Counted from the first letter of the stretch, positions 7,853 through 17,208 are shown. The stretch is DNA of 64,000 nucleotides from Eubacteriaceae bacterium UBA6119 (GCA_002423395.1 DIVZ01000005.1:248001-312000), one strand, 5' to 3'. Made by a program: numbers and translations. The notes: generated by a model from the sequence alone, not told the origin.

Positions 7853-9214
7853 ATGTATGAGATAGGTGCGGCAAATATTAATTTGCCGAAAGAAGTCCAG
7901 TTTATTATTGATAGTTTATATAAAAACGGGTATGAAGCACATATTGTGGGAGGCTGCGTCCGCGACAGCATATTAAAACAAAACCCTCAGGATTGGGATA
8001 TATGCACGCAAGCAAAACCGCATGAGATAATAGAGTGTTTTAAAGAATATAAAATTATCCAAACGGGAATTAAACACGGAACAGTAAGTCTTATCTGCAA
8101 CCAAAAAAGTTATGAAATTACCACTTACAGAATTGAAGGAAAATACAGCGATAAAAGGCATCCGGATGATGTTACATTTGTATCTTCATTAAAAGAAGAT
8201 TTGAAAAGAAGAGATTTTACAATAAACGCGATGGCATATAACAAAAAGGACGGGCTTATTGATTACTTTTCCGGCTGCGAAGACTTAAATAATAAGGTAA
8301 TTAAATGTGTCGGAGATTGCAATGCTCGGTTTAATGAAGATGCGCTTCGTATTTTAAGGGCGTTAAGATTTGCCGCGAAGCTTAGTTTTAATATAGATAA
8401 AAAAACATCTAAGGCAATTACTGAAAATAAAGAGCTGATAAGCAGATTAAGCGGAGAAAGAATAAAAGAAGAACTGAACAAACTTTTATTAAGCGAAGGA
8501 GCGGAAAAAATCTTGCTTGACTATCCGCTGGTTATTTCGGTTTTTATACCCGAGATAAAAGCGACAATCGGCTACAACCAAAAAAATCCGTACCATCCGT
8601 ACGATATATGGACTCATATAGTAAAAAGCGTTGCAAGCATAAAACCCGATTTAGTTTTACGTCTCGCAATGCTTTTTCATGATTTAGGTAAGCCGCTATG
8701 CGAAAATATAATAGAAGTCAAAAAACGTTTCTGTGATCACGGTCATATAAGCGCTAAATTAGCTAAAGACACAATGAGAAAGCTTAAATATGATAATAGC
8801 ACAATAAGCAGTGTATATAATTTAATTTATTATCATGACACTAAAATATTATGCGATAAAATATCAGTAAAACGCTGGCTTAATAAGTTGGGAAAAGAAG
8901 AGTTTATGCAGCTGCTCGAAGTTAAAAGAGCGGATGCCAAAGCCCAAAATCCGCTTTACATTAAAGAAAGATTAAAAGTATATGACAATATTGCAAAGAT
9001 GGCTGATGACATAATAAAAAACAAAGAATGTTTCACTATGAAGGATCTGGCTGTGAACGGAGACGATCTTATTTCTTTGGGATTTAACAGGGGAGAGGCA
9101 ATAGGCAATACGCTTAATAGTCTGCTTGAAATGGTTATTGAAGAAAAAGTCAAGAATAATAAAAAAGAATTGCTCGATATAATAAAAACAGGCAATTATT
9201 TTAATAATAATTAA
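7853..9214 (+). CDS. cca: CCA-adding tRNA nucleotidyltransferase
   Basis: 453 residues. The N-terminal class II nucleotidyltransferase head shows HIVGGCVRDSIL and the metal-binding QDWDICTQA, followed by the RRDFTINAMAYN and DALRILRALRFAAKL neck motifs. An HD-type segment (LFHDLGKPLC) lies in the C-terminal half, as in bacterial CCA enzymes of the PolyA_pol/HD type. It repairs or adds the CCA 3' end of tRNAs. GGAGG lies inside the preceding gene's end, and the two genes are nearly contiguous. At least three tRNA genes in this window encode CCA already (37162, 37278, 43141), so its role here may be mainly repair. Confidence 0.93.
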   Translation: MYEIGAANINLPKEVQFIIDSLYKNGYEAHIVGGCVRDSILKQNPQDWDICTQAKPHEIIECFKEYKIIQTGIKHGTVSLICNQKSYEITTYRIEGKYSDKRHPDDVTFVSSLKEDLKRRDFTINAMAYNKKDGLIDYFSGCEDLNNKVIKCVGDCNARFNEDALRILRALRFAAKLSFNIDKKTSKAITENKELISRLSGERIKEELNKLLLSEGAEKILLDYPLVISVFIPEIKATIGYNQKNPYHPYDIWTHIVKSVASIKPDLVLRLAMLFHDLGKPLCENIIEVKKRFCDHGHISAKLAKDTMRKLKYDNSTISSVYNLIYYHDTKILCDKISVKRWLNKLGKEEFMQLLEVKRADAKAQNPLYIKERLKVYDNIAKMADDIIKNKECFTMKDLAVNGDDLISLGFNRGEAIGNTLNSLLEMVIEEKVKNNKKELLDIIKTGNYFNNN

Positions 9215-9290
9215 ATACTTTTATTGTATTATCAAAATAATAATTGTATAATGGAAAATCGATATTAAAAGACGTTAATTGGTGAATTTA

Positions 9291-9935
9291 ATGAATAAAT
9301 TGGGAAAAGTAGACGAAATATACACCATTCTGAGACAGAGAATAATAAATGTGCAATATCTGCCGGGGGAAGTATTAAATGAAAGCATGCTGGCAAGTGA
9401 GTTCGGCATGAGCCGAACACCTGTAAGAGAAGCTCTGAGAAGACTTCAGCAGGAAAAATGGATTTACTCACTGCCTAAAATAGGAATGCAGGTAGCAGTT
9501 TTTGATATAAATCAATTAAGAGATATGTTCGATGCGAAAGAAGCTTTGGAAATACTAAATTTAAAGCTTGCATTAAATAAAGTTAAAAGCAAAGATATTG
9601 AGAATATAAAAAAGCTTTTAAAAGAAATGGAAAACGCTAATCTGAAAGACACGCAGACTATTATGGATATTGACGGCAGAATGCATCACATGATATGGAA
9701 TATTGCCGATAACGAATTTATCTACATGTATTTAGAGGATTTACAATACAGGCTTTACAGATGCTGGGTTTATTCAGGTATGAGAGTAGGCACCAGTGTA
9801 GACAGTATGCAGCTCTATCATTTATTTAAACAGACGCTTGATGTTTTGGAATCAAAAGACATAACAAAAGTAGAGGATGCGGTAAAAGCCCATATAGAAT
9901 ATCATAAAAACGATATAAGAAGAGGGCTTATATAG
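9291..9935 (+). CDS. GntR family transcriptional regulator (FCD type)
   Basis: About 214 residues. The canonical helix-turn-helix ASEFGMSRTPVREALRRLQ is at about residues 35-55 and an FCD domain fills residues 75-205 (DIDGRMHHMIW as the ligand-binding helix). The upstream TTG at 9279 has no ribosome site; GGTGA five bases before the ATG at 9291 supports that start. It stands alone between cca and a terminator, so its targets are unknown; it is not closely related to the tandem pair at 2.4-3.9 kb. Confidence 0.9.
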   Translation: MNKLGKVDEIYTILRQRIINVQYLPGEVLNESMLASEFGMSRTPVREALRRLQQEKWIYSLPKIGMQVAVFDINQLRDMFDAKEALEILNLKLALNKVKSKDIENIKKLLKEMENANLKDTQTIMDIDGRMHHMIWNIADNEFIYMYLEDLQYRLYRCWVYSGMRVGTSVDSMQLYHLFKQTLDVLESKDITKVEDAVKAHIEYHKNDIRRGLI

Positions 9936-9955
9936 AAAAAAATAACAATAATTTT

Positions 9956-9988
9956 AACAGCGCGCAGTACTTACGCGTTGTTTTTTTA
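9956..9988 (+). terminator. Intrinsic terminator after the GntR gene
   Basis: AACAGCGCG pairs with CGCGTTGTT (one G-U) and is followed by a run of seven T. Confidence 0.85.
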
Positions 9989-10041
9989 TGCATAAATTAA
10001 ATGCCGATATAATAATGTTTAATGTAAGGATGGTGAAAATA

Positions 10042-10416
10042 ATGGTTGAAAATAAAAGAAGAACTTTAGCAAAATTAATTAAGTCATTGATTTTCGGAAT
10101 AGTTTTCATACTATTTTTCTTGGTTGTATTATCGGTTGTTTTATATTTCGCAGATATAAACCAGAACATAATAGATATATCATTTTACGCAATTACTGTT
10201 ATAGGAGTTCTTATAAGCGCTATAATATGCTCGAAAAACAGCTCAAGTAAAGGCTGGCTGATGGGCCTTATCGCAGCTATGTGCATGTATATAATAATTA
10301 ACGGAATAACATATATAATTTCTTCGCCTGTTGATATAATGATTCTTGTAAAAAAACTTCCGCTGTATATAGCCACGGGAATTGTAGGCGGATGCATCGG
10401 AATAAATATAAAATAA
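10042..10416 (+). CDS. TIGR04086 family membrane protein
   Basis: About 124 residues with four hydrophobic helices, beginning with a basic stretch (MVENKRRTLAKLIKS). The length, helix spacing and the GGCIGINIK end match the TIGR04086/YrzE-like membrane family found across Clostridia, commonly near secretion or tRNA-modification genes; its function is unknown. A longer frame starts at 9988, but GGATGGTGA just ahead of 10042 and the terminator covering 9956-9988 make the inner ATG the real start. secG follows. Confidence 0.75.
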   Translation: MVENKRRTLAKLIKSLIFGIVFILFFLVVLSVVLYFADINQNIIDISFYAITVIGVLISAIICSKNSSSKGWLMGLIAAMCMYIIINGITYIISSPVDIMILVKKLPLYIATGIVGGCIGINIK

Positions 10417-10442
10417 ACTGTGTATGCAATAAAAAAATATTA

Positions 10443-10471
10443 TTGTATTTATAAATTTACTCTGATATAAT
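10443..10471 (+). promoter_or_regulatory. Sigma-A type promoter for secG
   Basis: TTGTAT, a 17-base spacer and a perfect TATAAT lie 32 bases upstream of the secG start codon. Confidence 0.65.
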
Positions 10472-10502
10472 ATAATCTCAGTTATATCGGAGGGATTTTG
10501 AA

Positions 10503-10736
10503 GTGGAAAATTTTTTGATTATTTTAACCATATTGGCAAGTTTAGTGCTTATAGCAAGCATTCTTTTGCAGCCCGGTAAAAGCGCGGGACTCGGCGAAAT
10601 AGGCGGCGGAGCGGAAACATTATTCGGCAAAAAGAGAGCGCGCGGATTTGAGGCGAAACTTGCGTTGCTTACTAAAATTTCGGCCGTAGTTTTTATAGTT
10701 TCTCTGCTTGCGTACAATATTGTTATAAAATTATAA
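10503..10736 (+). CDS. secG: Preprotein translocase subunit SecG
   Basis: 77 residues with two membrane helices (about 2-20 and 53-75) joined by the typical glycine-rich loop QPGKSAGLGEIGGGAETLFG. SecG associates with SecYE and helps the SecA-driven export cycle. The start is GTG, preceded by a strong GGAGGG site. Length and hairpin topology are normal for the family. In many Firmicutes secG is followed by rnr and smpB; here it is followed by a manganese riboswitch instead. Confidence 0.92.
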   Translation: MENFLIILTILASLVLIASILLQPGKSAGLGEIGGGAETLFGKKRARGFEAKLALLTKISAVVFIVSLLAYNIVIKL

Positions 10737-10744
10737 TAAACATA

Positions 10745-10835
10745 AAAGTTAAAAGGGAGTAGTTGTTCTGCAAAATCAACATACTGGCGCTTAGCCTGGT
10801 TTTGCAGCCGTTTATGGAAACGAGACTTTTAATAT
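10745..10835 (+). ncRNA. yybP-ykoY manganese riboswitch
   Basis: The conserved blocks are present in order: GGGAGTAG near the 5' end, TCAACATACTGGC in the middle and ACGAGACTTTT at the 3' end. P1 is formed by TTAAAAG (10749-10755) with CTTTTAA (10826-10832). This class senses Mn2+ and controls manganese exporters, and the gene downstream is a GDT1-family exporter, which fits exactly. The 3' strand of P1 is also part of a terminator stem, implying that Mn2+ binding prevents termination and switches the exporter on. Confidence 0.9.
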
Positions 10836-10871
10836 AATCATTTTGGTTATGTTGAAAGTCTTTATTTTTTT
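10823..10871 (+). terminator. Riboswitch-controlled terminator
   Basis: A 15-bp stem (10823-10837 with 10847-10861, two G-U pairs) is followed by a T-rich run. It shares bases 10826-10832 with riboswitch P1, so the two folds exclude each other. Confidence 0.8.
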
Positions 10872-10895
10872 GTAATTTATTATTTGAGGTGGAAT

Positions 10896-11600
10896 ATGCA
10901 GCAAAATATAATAGCTTTTTTATTTTCATTAGGAGCCGTGGTGCTTGCGGAAATGGGCGACAAAACCCAGTTGCTTGCAATGGCGTTTGCGGCAAAATAT
11001 AAAGCGGCTAAAGTGCTTATAGGGGTTCTAATCGCGACTGTGTTAAATCACGCGCTGGCTGTTGTTGTCGGTAATTATTTTACAAGATTTAGCTCAGCGC
11101 AGGCTTTTATTCAGGCGGCGGCAGCGCTTTCGTTTATATTCTTCGGTTTGTGGACAATAAGAGGCGATAAACTGGATGGGGAAGATAAAAAAGCAACAAA
11201 ATTCGGTGCGGTGCTTACAGTTGCGATAGCGTTTTTTATCGCGGAAATGGGGGACAAGACTCAGCTGGCAACAATTGCTCTGGCGGCGAAATTTCCGCAA
11301 ACGCCTGGTTTTATTTTAATGGGCACTACCGCAGGTATGCTTATAGCAGACGGGATAGGCATTATAATAGGAGTAGTCATGTGTAAAAAAATACCCGAAC
11401 GAACAATTAAGCTTATATCCGCAGCGGCATTTATTTTATTCGGATTTATTGGATGTTATCAGGTTTCTAAAAGTTATTTCAATCTAAACGCGACATATAT
11501 AATTATTGAATTGCTTATTTTGGCTTTTGTGACATTATATGCTGCATTAAAGATATTAAAAAAAGACGCAAAAAAAGCATTGGCAAATACGGAGAAATAA
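10896..11600 (+). CDS. TMEM165/GDT1 family (UPF0016) manganese exporter
   Basis: 234 residues, six to seven helices in two homologous halves. Each half carries the family signature E-x-G-D-K-T: LAEMGDKTQLLAMAFAAKY and IAEMGDKTQLATIALAAKF. Bacterial members (MneA type) export Mn2+. The longer frame begins with TTG at 10884, but GAGGTGG lies just ahead of the ATG at 10896. The manganese riboswitch and terminator in its leader predict induction by excess Mn2+. The C-terminal tail is lysine-rich and probably cytoplasmic. Confidence 0.93.
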   Translation: MQQNIIAFLFSLGAVVLAEMGDKTQLLAMAFAAKYKAAKVLIGVLIATVLNHALAVVVGNYFTRFSSAQAFIQAAAALSFIFFGLWTIRGDKLDGEDKKATKFGAVLTVAIAFFIAEMGDKTQLATIALAAKFPQTPGFILMGTTAGMLIADGIGIIIGVVMCKKIPERTIKLISAAAFILFGFIGCYQVSKSYFNLNATYIIIELLILAFVTLYAALKILKKDAKKALANTEK

Positions 11601-11620
11601 TTTTATCAAATTTAATATAT

Positions 11621-11653
11621 AAAGTTAAAAGCATACGGCTTTTAACTTTTTTT
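11621..11653 (+). terminator. Intrinsic terminator after the exporter gene
   Basis: A 12-bp perfect stem (11621-11632 with 11638-11649) with a five-base loop runs into seven T. Confidence 0.9.
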
Positions 11654-11761
11654 ATATCCCCAAAATATACTATTTAATTTATTTTACTTAAATATTATAA
11701 TATTTTTAAATTCTATGTAATAAAATCCAAAATAATAATGTCTAATTATCAAGAGGATAAA

Positions 11762-12286
11762 ATGAAGTTAATAAAAAACAAACAGAAATCCAATGAAAAG
11801 TTTGACCAGCTTGTCAGTCCACAGATAAACAAGTTGTATAAATTTCTGTGCGCTTATACAAAAGATTTTAACTTGGCTCAGGACATATTGCAGGATTGCC
11901 TCATAAAAGCTTACATTAATTTGAGTGCCTTAAAAGATGAAAGCAAAATATCATCATGGCTTTATAAAATATCTGTTAATTGTGCAAAAGACAGCTTTAA
12001 GAATAACGTTTTTGAGTCTTGCGGCGAAGTAGAAGTTGTAAGCGAAGGCAATTCATATACTAAAACTGAAATGAAGCACGACATTTCACAATATCTGATG
12101 CGTCTTACATCTGATGAGAGAGAGATTATAATATTAAAAGACATGCTTGATTATTCTTACGACGAAATATCAGAACTTTTAGGCATATCTCAGTCAAATG
12201 TAGGAGTAAGGCTGTATAGAGCGCGAGATAAATTTAAGGAATTAATTTATAATACGGAATACTCAAGCAAGGAGGGAAAGTTTTGA
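11762..12286 (+). CDS. ECF-type RNA polymerase sigma factor
   Basis: About 174 residues with region 2 (about 20-85: YTKDFNLAQDILQDCLIKAY, then ISSWLYKISVNCAKD) and region 4 (about 115-165: YDEISELLGISQSNVGVRLYRARDK). It recruits RNA polymerase to stress or envelope promoters. The start at 11762 is chosen because GAGGA lies just upstream, while the ATG at 11738 lacks a site. The stop overlaps the TTG start of the following zinc-finger protein, so the two are translationally coupled, the usual arrangement for an ECF sigma and its anti-sigma factor. Confidence 0.92.
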   Translation: MKLIKNKQKSNEKFDQLVSPQINKLYKFLCAYTKDFNLAQDILQDCLIKAYINLSALKDESKISSWLYKISVNCAKDSFKNNVFESCGEVEVVSEGNSYTKTEMKHDISQYLMRLTSDEREIIILKDMLDYSYDEISELLGISQSNVGVRLYRARDKFKELIYNTEYSSKEGKF

Positions 12287-13518
12287 ACTGCAGTGATATT
12301 AATAGCAAAATGCAACAATTTATTGACGGATTGTTAAGCGAAAAAGATGCGCAGGATTTTATGTCGCATATAAACGCTTGTAAAGCATGCAAATCAGAAT
12401 ATGAAAATACTGTCAAAATAATAGGCGATATAAAAAAGTACGGTCAAAGCTTGCCTGACGCAAACATTAATATATCTGAACTTTTATATAAGAGTAATTT
12501 ATCTTTGGAGGATAGCAATATGAAAAAGAAAAAGAATTACTTAAATAAGAATTTCATAAAAAAATTCTCATCATATGCCGCCGTATTTTTGCTCGGGGTG
12601 TTTATATACGCTTCGTTTGCCGGAGGTTTATTTAACGGGCTGGGACAATTAATAGGAAGCAATTACGGCGAGTCCTCATCGCCGAGCTATCAGTCTGACG
12701 GGCAAAAAAGCGGATCGGTAAAAGACGAATCTCTCGAAAACAATACCGCGAGCGACAGTTCTAAAAATAATGTTTCAAGCAATTTCGAACTTTCGCCCGA
12801 TAAAATTATTTACAACTCAAGTATGGTGCTACAGGTTCAAAACTACGATACCGCAAGAGAAGGTATTTTAAATATTGTAAAGCAGAACAATTCGTTTATA
12901 CAAAATGAAGATAAAAATATATCAAAAGTGGGAAGCAACGAATATTATACGAGTACGTTCACAATACGAGTGCCGGCGAAAAATTTTGCGGATATGAACG
13001 CTGCGCTTCAAAAGCTTGGCAAAGTGGAGTATTATACAACTTACGCGTCTAATGTAACGTATGAATATAATGATTTGGTATCAAGTACAGAGCAATTAAA
13101 GGAGCAGAGAGCCAATTTATTAAAATTATATAAAAAAGCAAATACGGTATCAGAACTTATTGAAATTGAAAATGAACTGACAAGAGTAAATACTCTTATT
13201 TCGCAAAATGAAAGCACGCTGAAAAATTATGACAGATCTATTGAGTATTCTACCATACAGATGAGCATCAGCGAAGACGTGAGCAAAAACTCGCTTGTAA
13301 ATCCGTTTTCGCAAATAGGGCAGAAAATAAAATCTGCTTTGATAAATTCATCAAATGCGCTTTTAAAACTGCTGGCTTTCATATGCTTGCTAATTTTTAA
13401 AATAATTCCTTTCGCCGCTGCGGCATTTATAGTATATTTAATCGTAAGATTTGTAATTAAAAGCAGAAAAAAGAATATTAACAAGAATAAAAACACGGAT
13501 AATAATGACGAAAATTAG
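12283..13518 (+). CDS. Anti-sigma factor: zinc-finger (zf-HC2) fused to a DUF4349 domain
   Basis: 411 residues. Residues 1-50 hold the anti-sigma zinc motif HINACKACK; a membrane helix lies at about 95-115; a low-complexity Ser/Asn linker follows; DUF4349 occupies about 165-390 with a long coiled coil (TEQLKEQRANLLKLYKKANT) and ends in a second membrane span and a basic tail. The start is TTG behind GGAGGG, overlapping the sigma-factor stop. The cytoplasmic zinc domain should hold the sigma factor, and the extracytoplasmic DUF4349 part probably senses an envelope signal (inference). Confidence 0.9.
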   Translation: MNCSDINSKMQQFIDGLLSEKDAQDFMSHINACKACKSEYENTVKIIGDIKKYGQSLPDANINISELLYKSNLSLEDSNMKKKKNYLNKNFIKKFSSYAAVFLLGVFIYASFAGGLFNGLGQLIGSNYGESSSPSYQSDGQKSGSVKDESLENNTASDSSKNNVSSNFELSPDKIIYNSSMVLQVQNYDTAREGILNIVKQNNSFIQNEDKNISKVGSNEYYTSTFTIRVPAKNFADMNAALQKLGKVEYYTTYASNVTYEYNDLVSSTEQLKEQRANLLKLYKKANTVSELIEIENELTRVNTLISQNESTLKNYDRSIEYSTIQMSISEDVSKNSLVNPFSQIGQKIKSALINSSNALLKLLAFICLLIFKIIPFAAAAFIVYLIVRFVIKSRKKNINKNKNTDNNDEN

Positions 13519-13566
13519 ATTTATTAAATAGCTAAAATGCGTTATTCAAAAAATATCACATAATAA

Positions 13567-13594
13567 TTGAAAATTTGTCGAAGTTTGTTATAAT
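13567..13594 (+). promoter_or_regulatory. Promoter of the CotH block with an embedded 0A-box-like site
   Basis: TTGAAA, a 16-base spacer and a perfect TATAAT are followed by the cotH-like gene 26 bases later. The spacer holds TTTGTCGAA (13574-13582), identical to the Spo0A box consensus TTTGTCRAA. Spo0A is encoded in this same window, so direct control is possible. Confidence 0.55.
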
Positions 13595-13619
13595 TTAACT
13601 AATTGCACCGAAAGGCATT

Positions 13620-16523
13620 GTGGTAAATTTGAATAAGGACATTTTTAAAAAAGACAAAAAGTTTTTTATTATTTCTATATTTGTTTTAATAATGGTTTTA
13701 GTAGTATCTTACGTTTTTATTAACGATGCACCGCTGACTGTGCCTGCAGTAGCGGAAGGCGCAATAAGCGTAGATGTGCAAAACAGTGCAACAAGTTTGC
13801 AGATTAGCGAAGTTATGAGCTCCAACGGAGGCGTTATTTCTGACTCTGAAGGAAACGTATATGACTGGGTTGAATTATATAACGGCACTGATGAAGATAT
13901 AAATTTAAAAAATTACAGGCTGTCTGACGTTAAGTACAGCAAATGGGTATTTGGCGATGAGGTAATTGAATCAAAGAGTTATCTCGTCGTTTTTTTGTCC
14001 GGAAACAGCAATGACGAAGCACAAGCCAATTTCAAGCTTCGCAGTAAAGGCGGGGAAATGCTGAATTTAAGAGACCCGCAAGGCGCAATTATTGACAGAG
14101 TTCAGATGCCGGCTTTGGAAAAAAACGAAGTATTGGCAAGAGACGCAGAAAATACCTGGGTTCGATATAAAATCGCTACTCCGGGCTTTGATAATTCTCT
14201 AAAAGGCTATGAAGCGTTTCAGAACACCCTGTTAAATTTAGGCAGCGGCGGTGTTGTTATTTCTGAAATACTTCCTAAAAACAAAGGAAATTTTAAAGAC
14301 GCTTCCGGCTATTTCAGCGATTACATAGAAATTACCAATACAACCGATGCGGAAATTAATTTAAAAAATTACAGCTTGTCAGATGATAAGAGCTCGCCTT
14401 TTAAATGGCAGTTCGACAACGTTACATTATCACCCGGCGAACATATTGTGATATTCGCCACAAATCAAGATAAAATAATAAAATATGAAATAAATGCAGG
14501 TTTCAGACTAAGCAGCAAAGACGGCTGCGTTGTTCTTACAAACAATAAAGGACAGATTATAGACAAAGTCGAATACGGCAATCTGCCTAACGGTTATGCC
14601 GTAATAAAAGAAGGAAATGATTATATTTATTCCAGCACAATAAATCCCGGGTATGACAATACGCTTGCGGGCACGACAGAGTTTTCAGAAAAATATTATT
14701 CTAATCCAAATTCGCTTATGATTAACGAGGTAATGAACAATAACTCGTCATATCTTTCTCAAAGCAACGGAGAATGTTACGACTGGATAGAGCTCAAAAA
14801 TAATTCATCGGAAGAAATTAAGTTAAGCGAATATACAATAACTACCGATATTGATAATAAATCTATGTTTGCCCTGCCGGACAAGACGCTTAAAGCGGGA
14901 GAATACTTTGTAATTATTGCTTCAGGCAATACGGCACTTTCTGATGATAATTTTTATCATGCTAATTTTAAAGTAACGGCAAAAGAGGGTCTGTATTTGT
15001 GTAAAGGCGATAATGTAATAGACAGTATGTTTATTGCGGATGTTCCGCTAGGATACAGCAAAGGCCGCGCTGTAAACAATGGGTTTATATATATAAGCAA
15101 GCCTACACCAATAGCAGAGAACAACAGCGGTGATTACGAAATTACATGCAAACCTTATTTTACTGTCGCCGCAGGCATATACAATAACACAAGCAATTTG
15201 AGCGTTGAAATAAAGGGTGCGGGAAATATATATTATACCTTAGACGGAAGCGTTCCCACAACTTCGTCAAAAAAATATACCGGACCTATTAAGTTGTCCA
15301 GGTCAACCGTTATAAAAGCTATTGCAAAACAGGAAGGCAAACCGCAGAGCGGCTCGAATATCAGCTCGTATATAGTAAACGAAAACCATACTCTGCCTGT
15401 TATGTCGGTGTCTATGAATCCGTCTTCATTTAATTCGGTTCAGGGCAATGCATGGACAGAGGGTTATGAAGTAGGCGCATATGCCGAGTTTTTTGAACTT
15501 AACGGAGAAGGCTTTGACGTTCCGTGCGGATTCAAGCTTTTCGGCGGCTCTACAAGAGGACACTCTAAAAAAAGCTTTACATTAAATTTCAGGAAAAAAT
15601 ACGGCGAGGGAAGACTAAATTATAAAGTATTTGAAAACAGGGATTTCTCGTCTTTTAATTCACTTGTCTTACGAACAGGTTCACAGGACAGTTCGCGTGC
15701 ATACATACGGGATGTTGTAGTGACGTCGCTGATAGATGAATATACTGATGTTGACGTTCAGGCTTATCGGCCGATTATATTATATATTAATGGCAAATAC
15801 TGGGGTATTTATTATATACGAGAATTTGTAGATGATAATTTCGTTGCCAGTCATTATAATGTAGATAGTGCGAATACTGATATTCTTCGTATAGACGGGC
15901 AGGTAAAATCCGGCAGCAGCACATCGTATAATCAATTGCTTGCTTATATAAGAAGAAATGATCTAAGCGTGCAGGCAAATTACGATTATGTCAAACAAAA
16001 AATTGATATAAACAACTTAATAGATTTCTGGATAGCGGAACTTTATACAACAAATAATGATATAGTAAACTGCAGATTCTTCTCAAATCCGCAGGCAGAT
16101 AACGGCAAATGGAAATTTATCGCGTATGACTTTGATTACGCTATGTTTAATGAGGAAAAAAATTACTATGATTTCTTTACCAGCTCAGGAGGTATGACGC
16201 AGAATCATTTTTCTACCGAACTGTTAAGAAATCTTATGAAAAGCAAAGAATTCAGACAAACATTTGTAGAACGTTTGAGTTATAACATGAAAAATACATG
16301 GAAAAAAGAAACTGTACTTGCACGTATTGATAAGGCATACAATGAAATAAAAGCTGAAATGCCGAGAAACCAAGCCAGGTGGGGGCTTACAATGTCACAA
16401 TGGGACAGCCGCGTGGCTGAAATGAAAAGCTATGTTTATTCCAGAGAAAGTTATCTGTTAAAACAGACTAAAGCATATTTTAAACTGACTGATGCGGAAA
16501 TGCAGAAATATTTTGGAGATTGA
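13620..16523 (+). CDS. Lamin-tail and CotH kinase domain surface protein
   Basis: 967 residues, GTG start. One N-terminal membrane helix (about 12-33) anchors or exports it. Three lamin-tail domains follow (about 64-165, 210-310 and 370-475), each beginning I-S/N-E-V/I and containing DW/DY-I/V-E-L/I. A chitobiase-C/Fn3-associated domain (YYTLDGSVPTTS) is near 530-590. The CotH kinase domain (about 600-930) includes GGSTRGHSKKSFTLNFRKKY and WKFIAYDFDYAMF with the metal-binding aspartates. CotH kinases phosphorylate serines, classically spore-coat proteins; the multi-domain extracellular form is common in clostridial surface proteins. Two genes that commonly accompany CotH (VTC and DUF4956) follow. 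Confidence 0.9.
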   Translation: MVNLNKDIFKKDKKFFIISIFVLIMVLVVSYVFINDAPLTVPAVAEGAISVDVQNSATSLQISEVMSSNGGVISDSEGNVYDWVELYNGTDEDINLKNYRLSDVKYSKWVFGDEVIESKSYLVVFLSGNSNDEAQANFKLRSKGGEMLNLRDPQGAIIDRVQMPALEKNEVLARDAENTWVRYKIATPGFDNSLKGYEAFQNTLLNLGSGGVVISEILPKNKGNFKDASGYFSDYIEITNTTDAEINLKNYSLSDDKSSPFKWQFDNVTLSPGEHIVIFATNQDKIIKYEINAGFRLSSKDGCVVLTNNKGQIIDKVEYGNLPNGYAVIKEGNDYIYSSTINPGYDNTLAGTTEFSEKYYSNPNSLMINEVMNNNSSYLSQSNGECYDWIELKNNSSEEIKLSEYTITTDIDNKSMFALPDKTLKAGEYFVIIASGNTALSDDNFYHANFKVTAKEGLYLCKGDNVIDSMFIADVPLGYSKGRAVNNGFIYISKPTPIAENNSGDYEITCKPYFTVAAGIYNNTSNLSVEIKGAGNIYYTLDGSVPTTSSKKYTGPIKLSRSTVIKAIAKQEGKPQSGSNISSYIVNENHTLPVMSVSMNPSSFNSVQGNAWTEGYEVGAYAEFFELNGEGFDVPCGFKLFGGSTRGHSKKSFTLNFRKKYGEGRLNYKVFENRDFSSFNSLVLRTGSQDSSRAYIRDVVVTSLIDEYTDVDVQAYRPIILYINGKYWGIYYIREFVDDNFVASHYNVDSANTDILRIDGQVKSGSSTSYNQLLAYIRRNDLSVQANYDYVKQKIDINNLIDFWIAELYTTNNDIVNCRFFSNPQADNGKWKFIAYDFDYAMFNEEKNYYDFFTSSGGMTQNHFSTELLRNLMKSKEFRQTFVERLSYNMKNTWKKETVLARIDKAYNEIKAEMPRNQARWGLTMSQWDSRVAEMKSYVYSRESYLLKQTKAYFKLTDAEMQKYFGD

Positions 16524-16524
16524 T

Positions 16525-17208
16525 ATGAGAAACTACAGAAATGAACTCAAATTTATAACCAATCCCAATCAAGCGCAAATTTTAAAACAAAGGCTTGCGC
16601 TGATTATGGGATTTGACGATAATGCAAACAGAGAAGACAATACATATTTTATTCGCAGTCTTTATTTCGATGATTTGTATTCAACATCTTTTAACGAAAA
16701 AATAGACGGAGTGCTTAACAGAAAAAAATACAGAATAAGAATATATAATTTTGACGATAATTTCGTGCGGCTTGAATGCAAATATAAAAACAACATGATG
16801 ACATCAAAAGATCAATGTAAAATAAGCAGGGAACTGTGCGAGAAAATTATTGCAAACGATATAGACGGCATAAATGCCGGCGACAATAAACTTTTAAGAA
16901 ATTTTCTTGTTGAAATGAAAACAAAACATTTAGTTCCTTCTACAATAGTAGATTACAGAAGAACAGCGTTTGTGTATGATGTCTCCAGAGTAAGAATTAC
17001 GTTTGACGAGTACATTAAATCAGGAATGTATTCAAGCGATTTGTTTAATGAAAATATTTCTACATTTGATATATTTGACAGCACAAAAACAGTTATAGAA
17101 GTTAAATTTGATTATATCTTGCCGCCGCATATTGCCAGAGTGTTACAGACAATCCCAATGTATCGCCAAGCGGTATCAAAATTTGCGGTCTGCAGAAATA
17201 TAAAATAA
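16525..17208 (+). CDS. VTC domain protein (polyphosphate polymerase-like)
   Basis: 227 residues starting at the ATG one base after the preceding stop, with GGAG inside the previous gene's end. It begins with the family signature RNYRNELKF and carries the basic tunnel motifs RKKYRIRIYN, RLECKYKNN and the acidic EVKFDY. The fold is that of the VTC4 catalytic tunnel, which makes polyphosphate from ATP in yeast; the bacterial CotH-linked members are not biochemically settled. Position between a CotH kinase and a DUF4956 membrane protein is a recurrent gene neighbourhood. Confidence 0.9.
   Translation: MRNYRNELKFITNPNQAQILKQRLALIMGFDDNANREDNTYFIRSLYFDDLYSTSFNEKIDGVLNRKKYRIRIYNFDDNFVRLECKYKNNMMTSKDQCKISRELCEKIIANDIDGINAGDNKLLRNFLVEMKTKHLVPSTIVDYRRTAFVYDVSRVRITFDEYIKSGMYSSDLFNENISTFDIFDSTKTVIEVKFDYILPPHIARVLQTIPMYRQAVSKFAVCRNIK

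Noticed and set aside
9988..10041. Longer N-terminus for the TIGR04086 protein
   Set aside because: The extra codons overlap the T run of a terminator and a good ribosome site lies ahead of the inner ATG.
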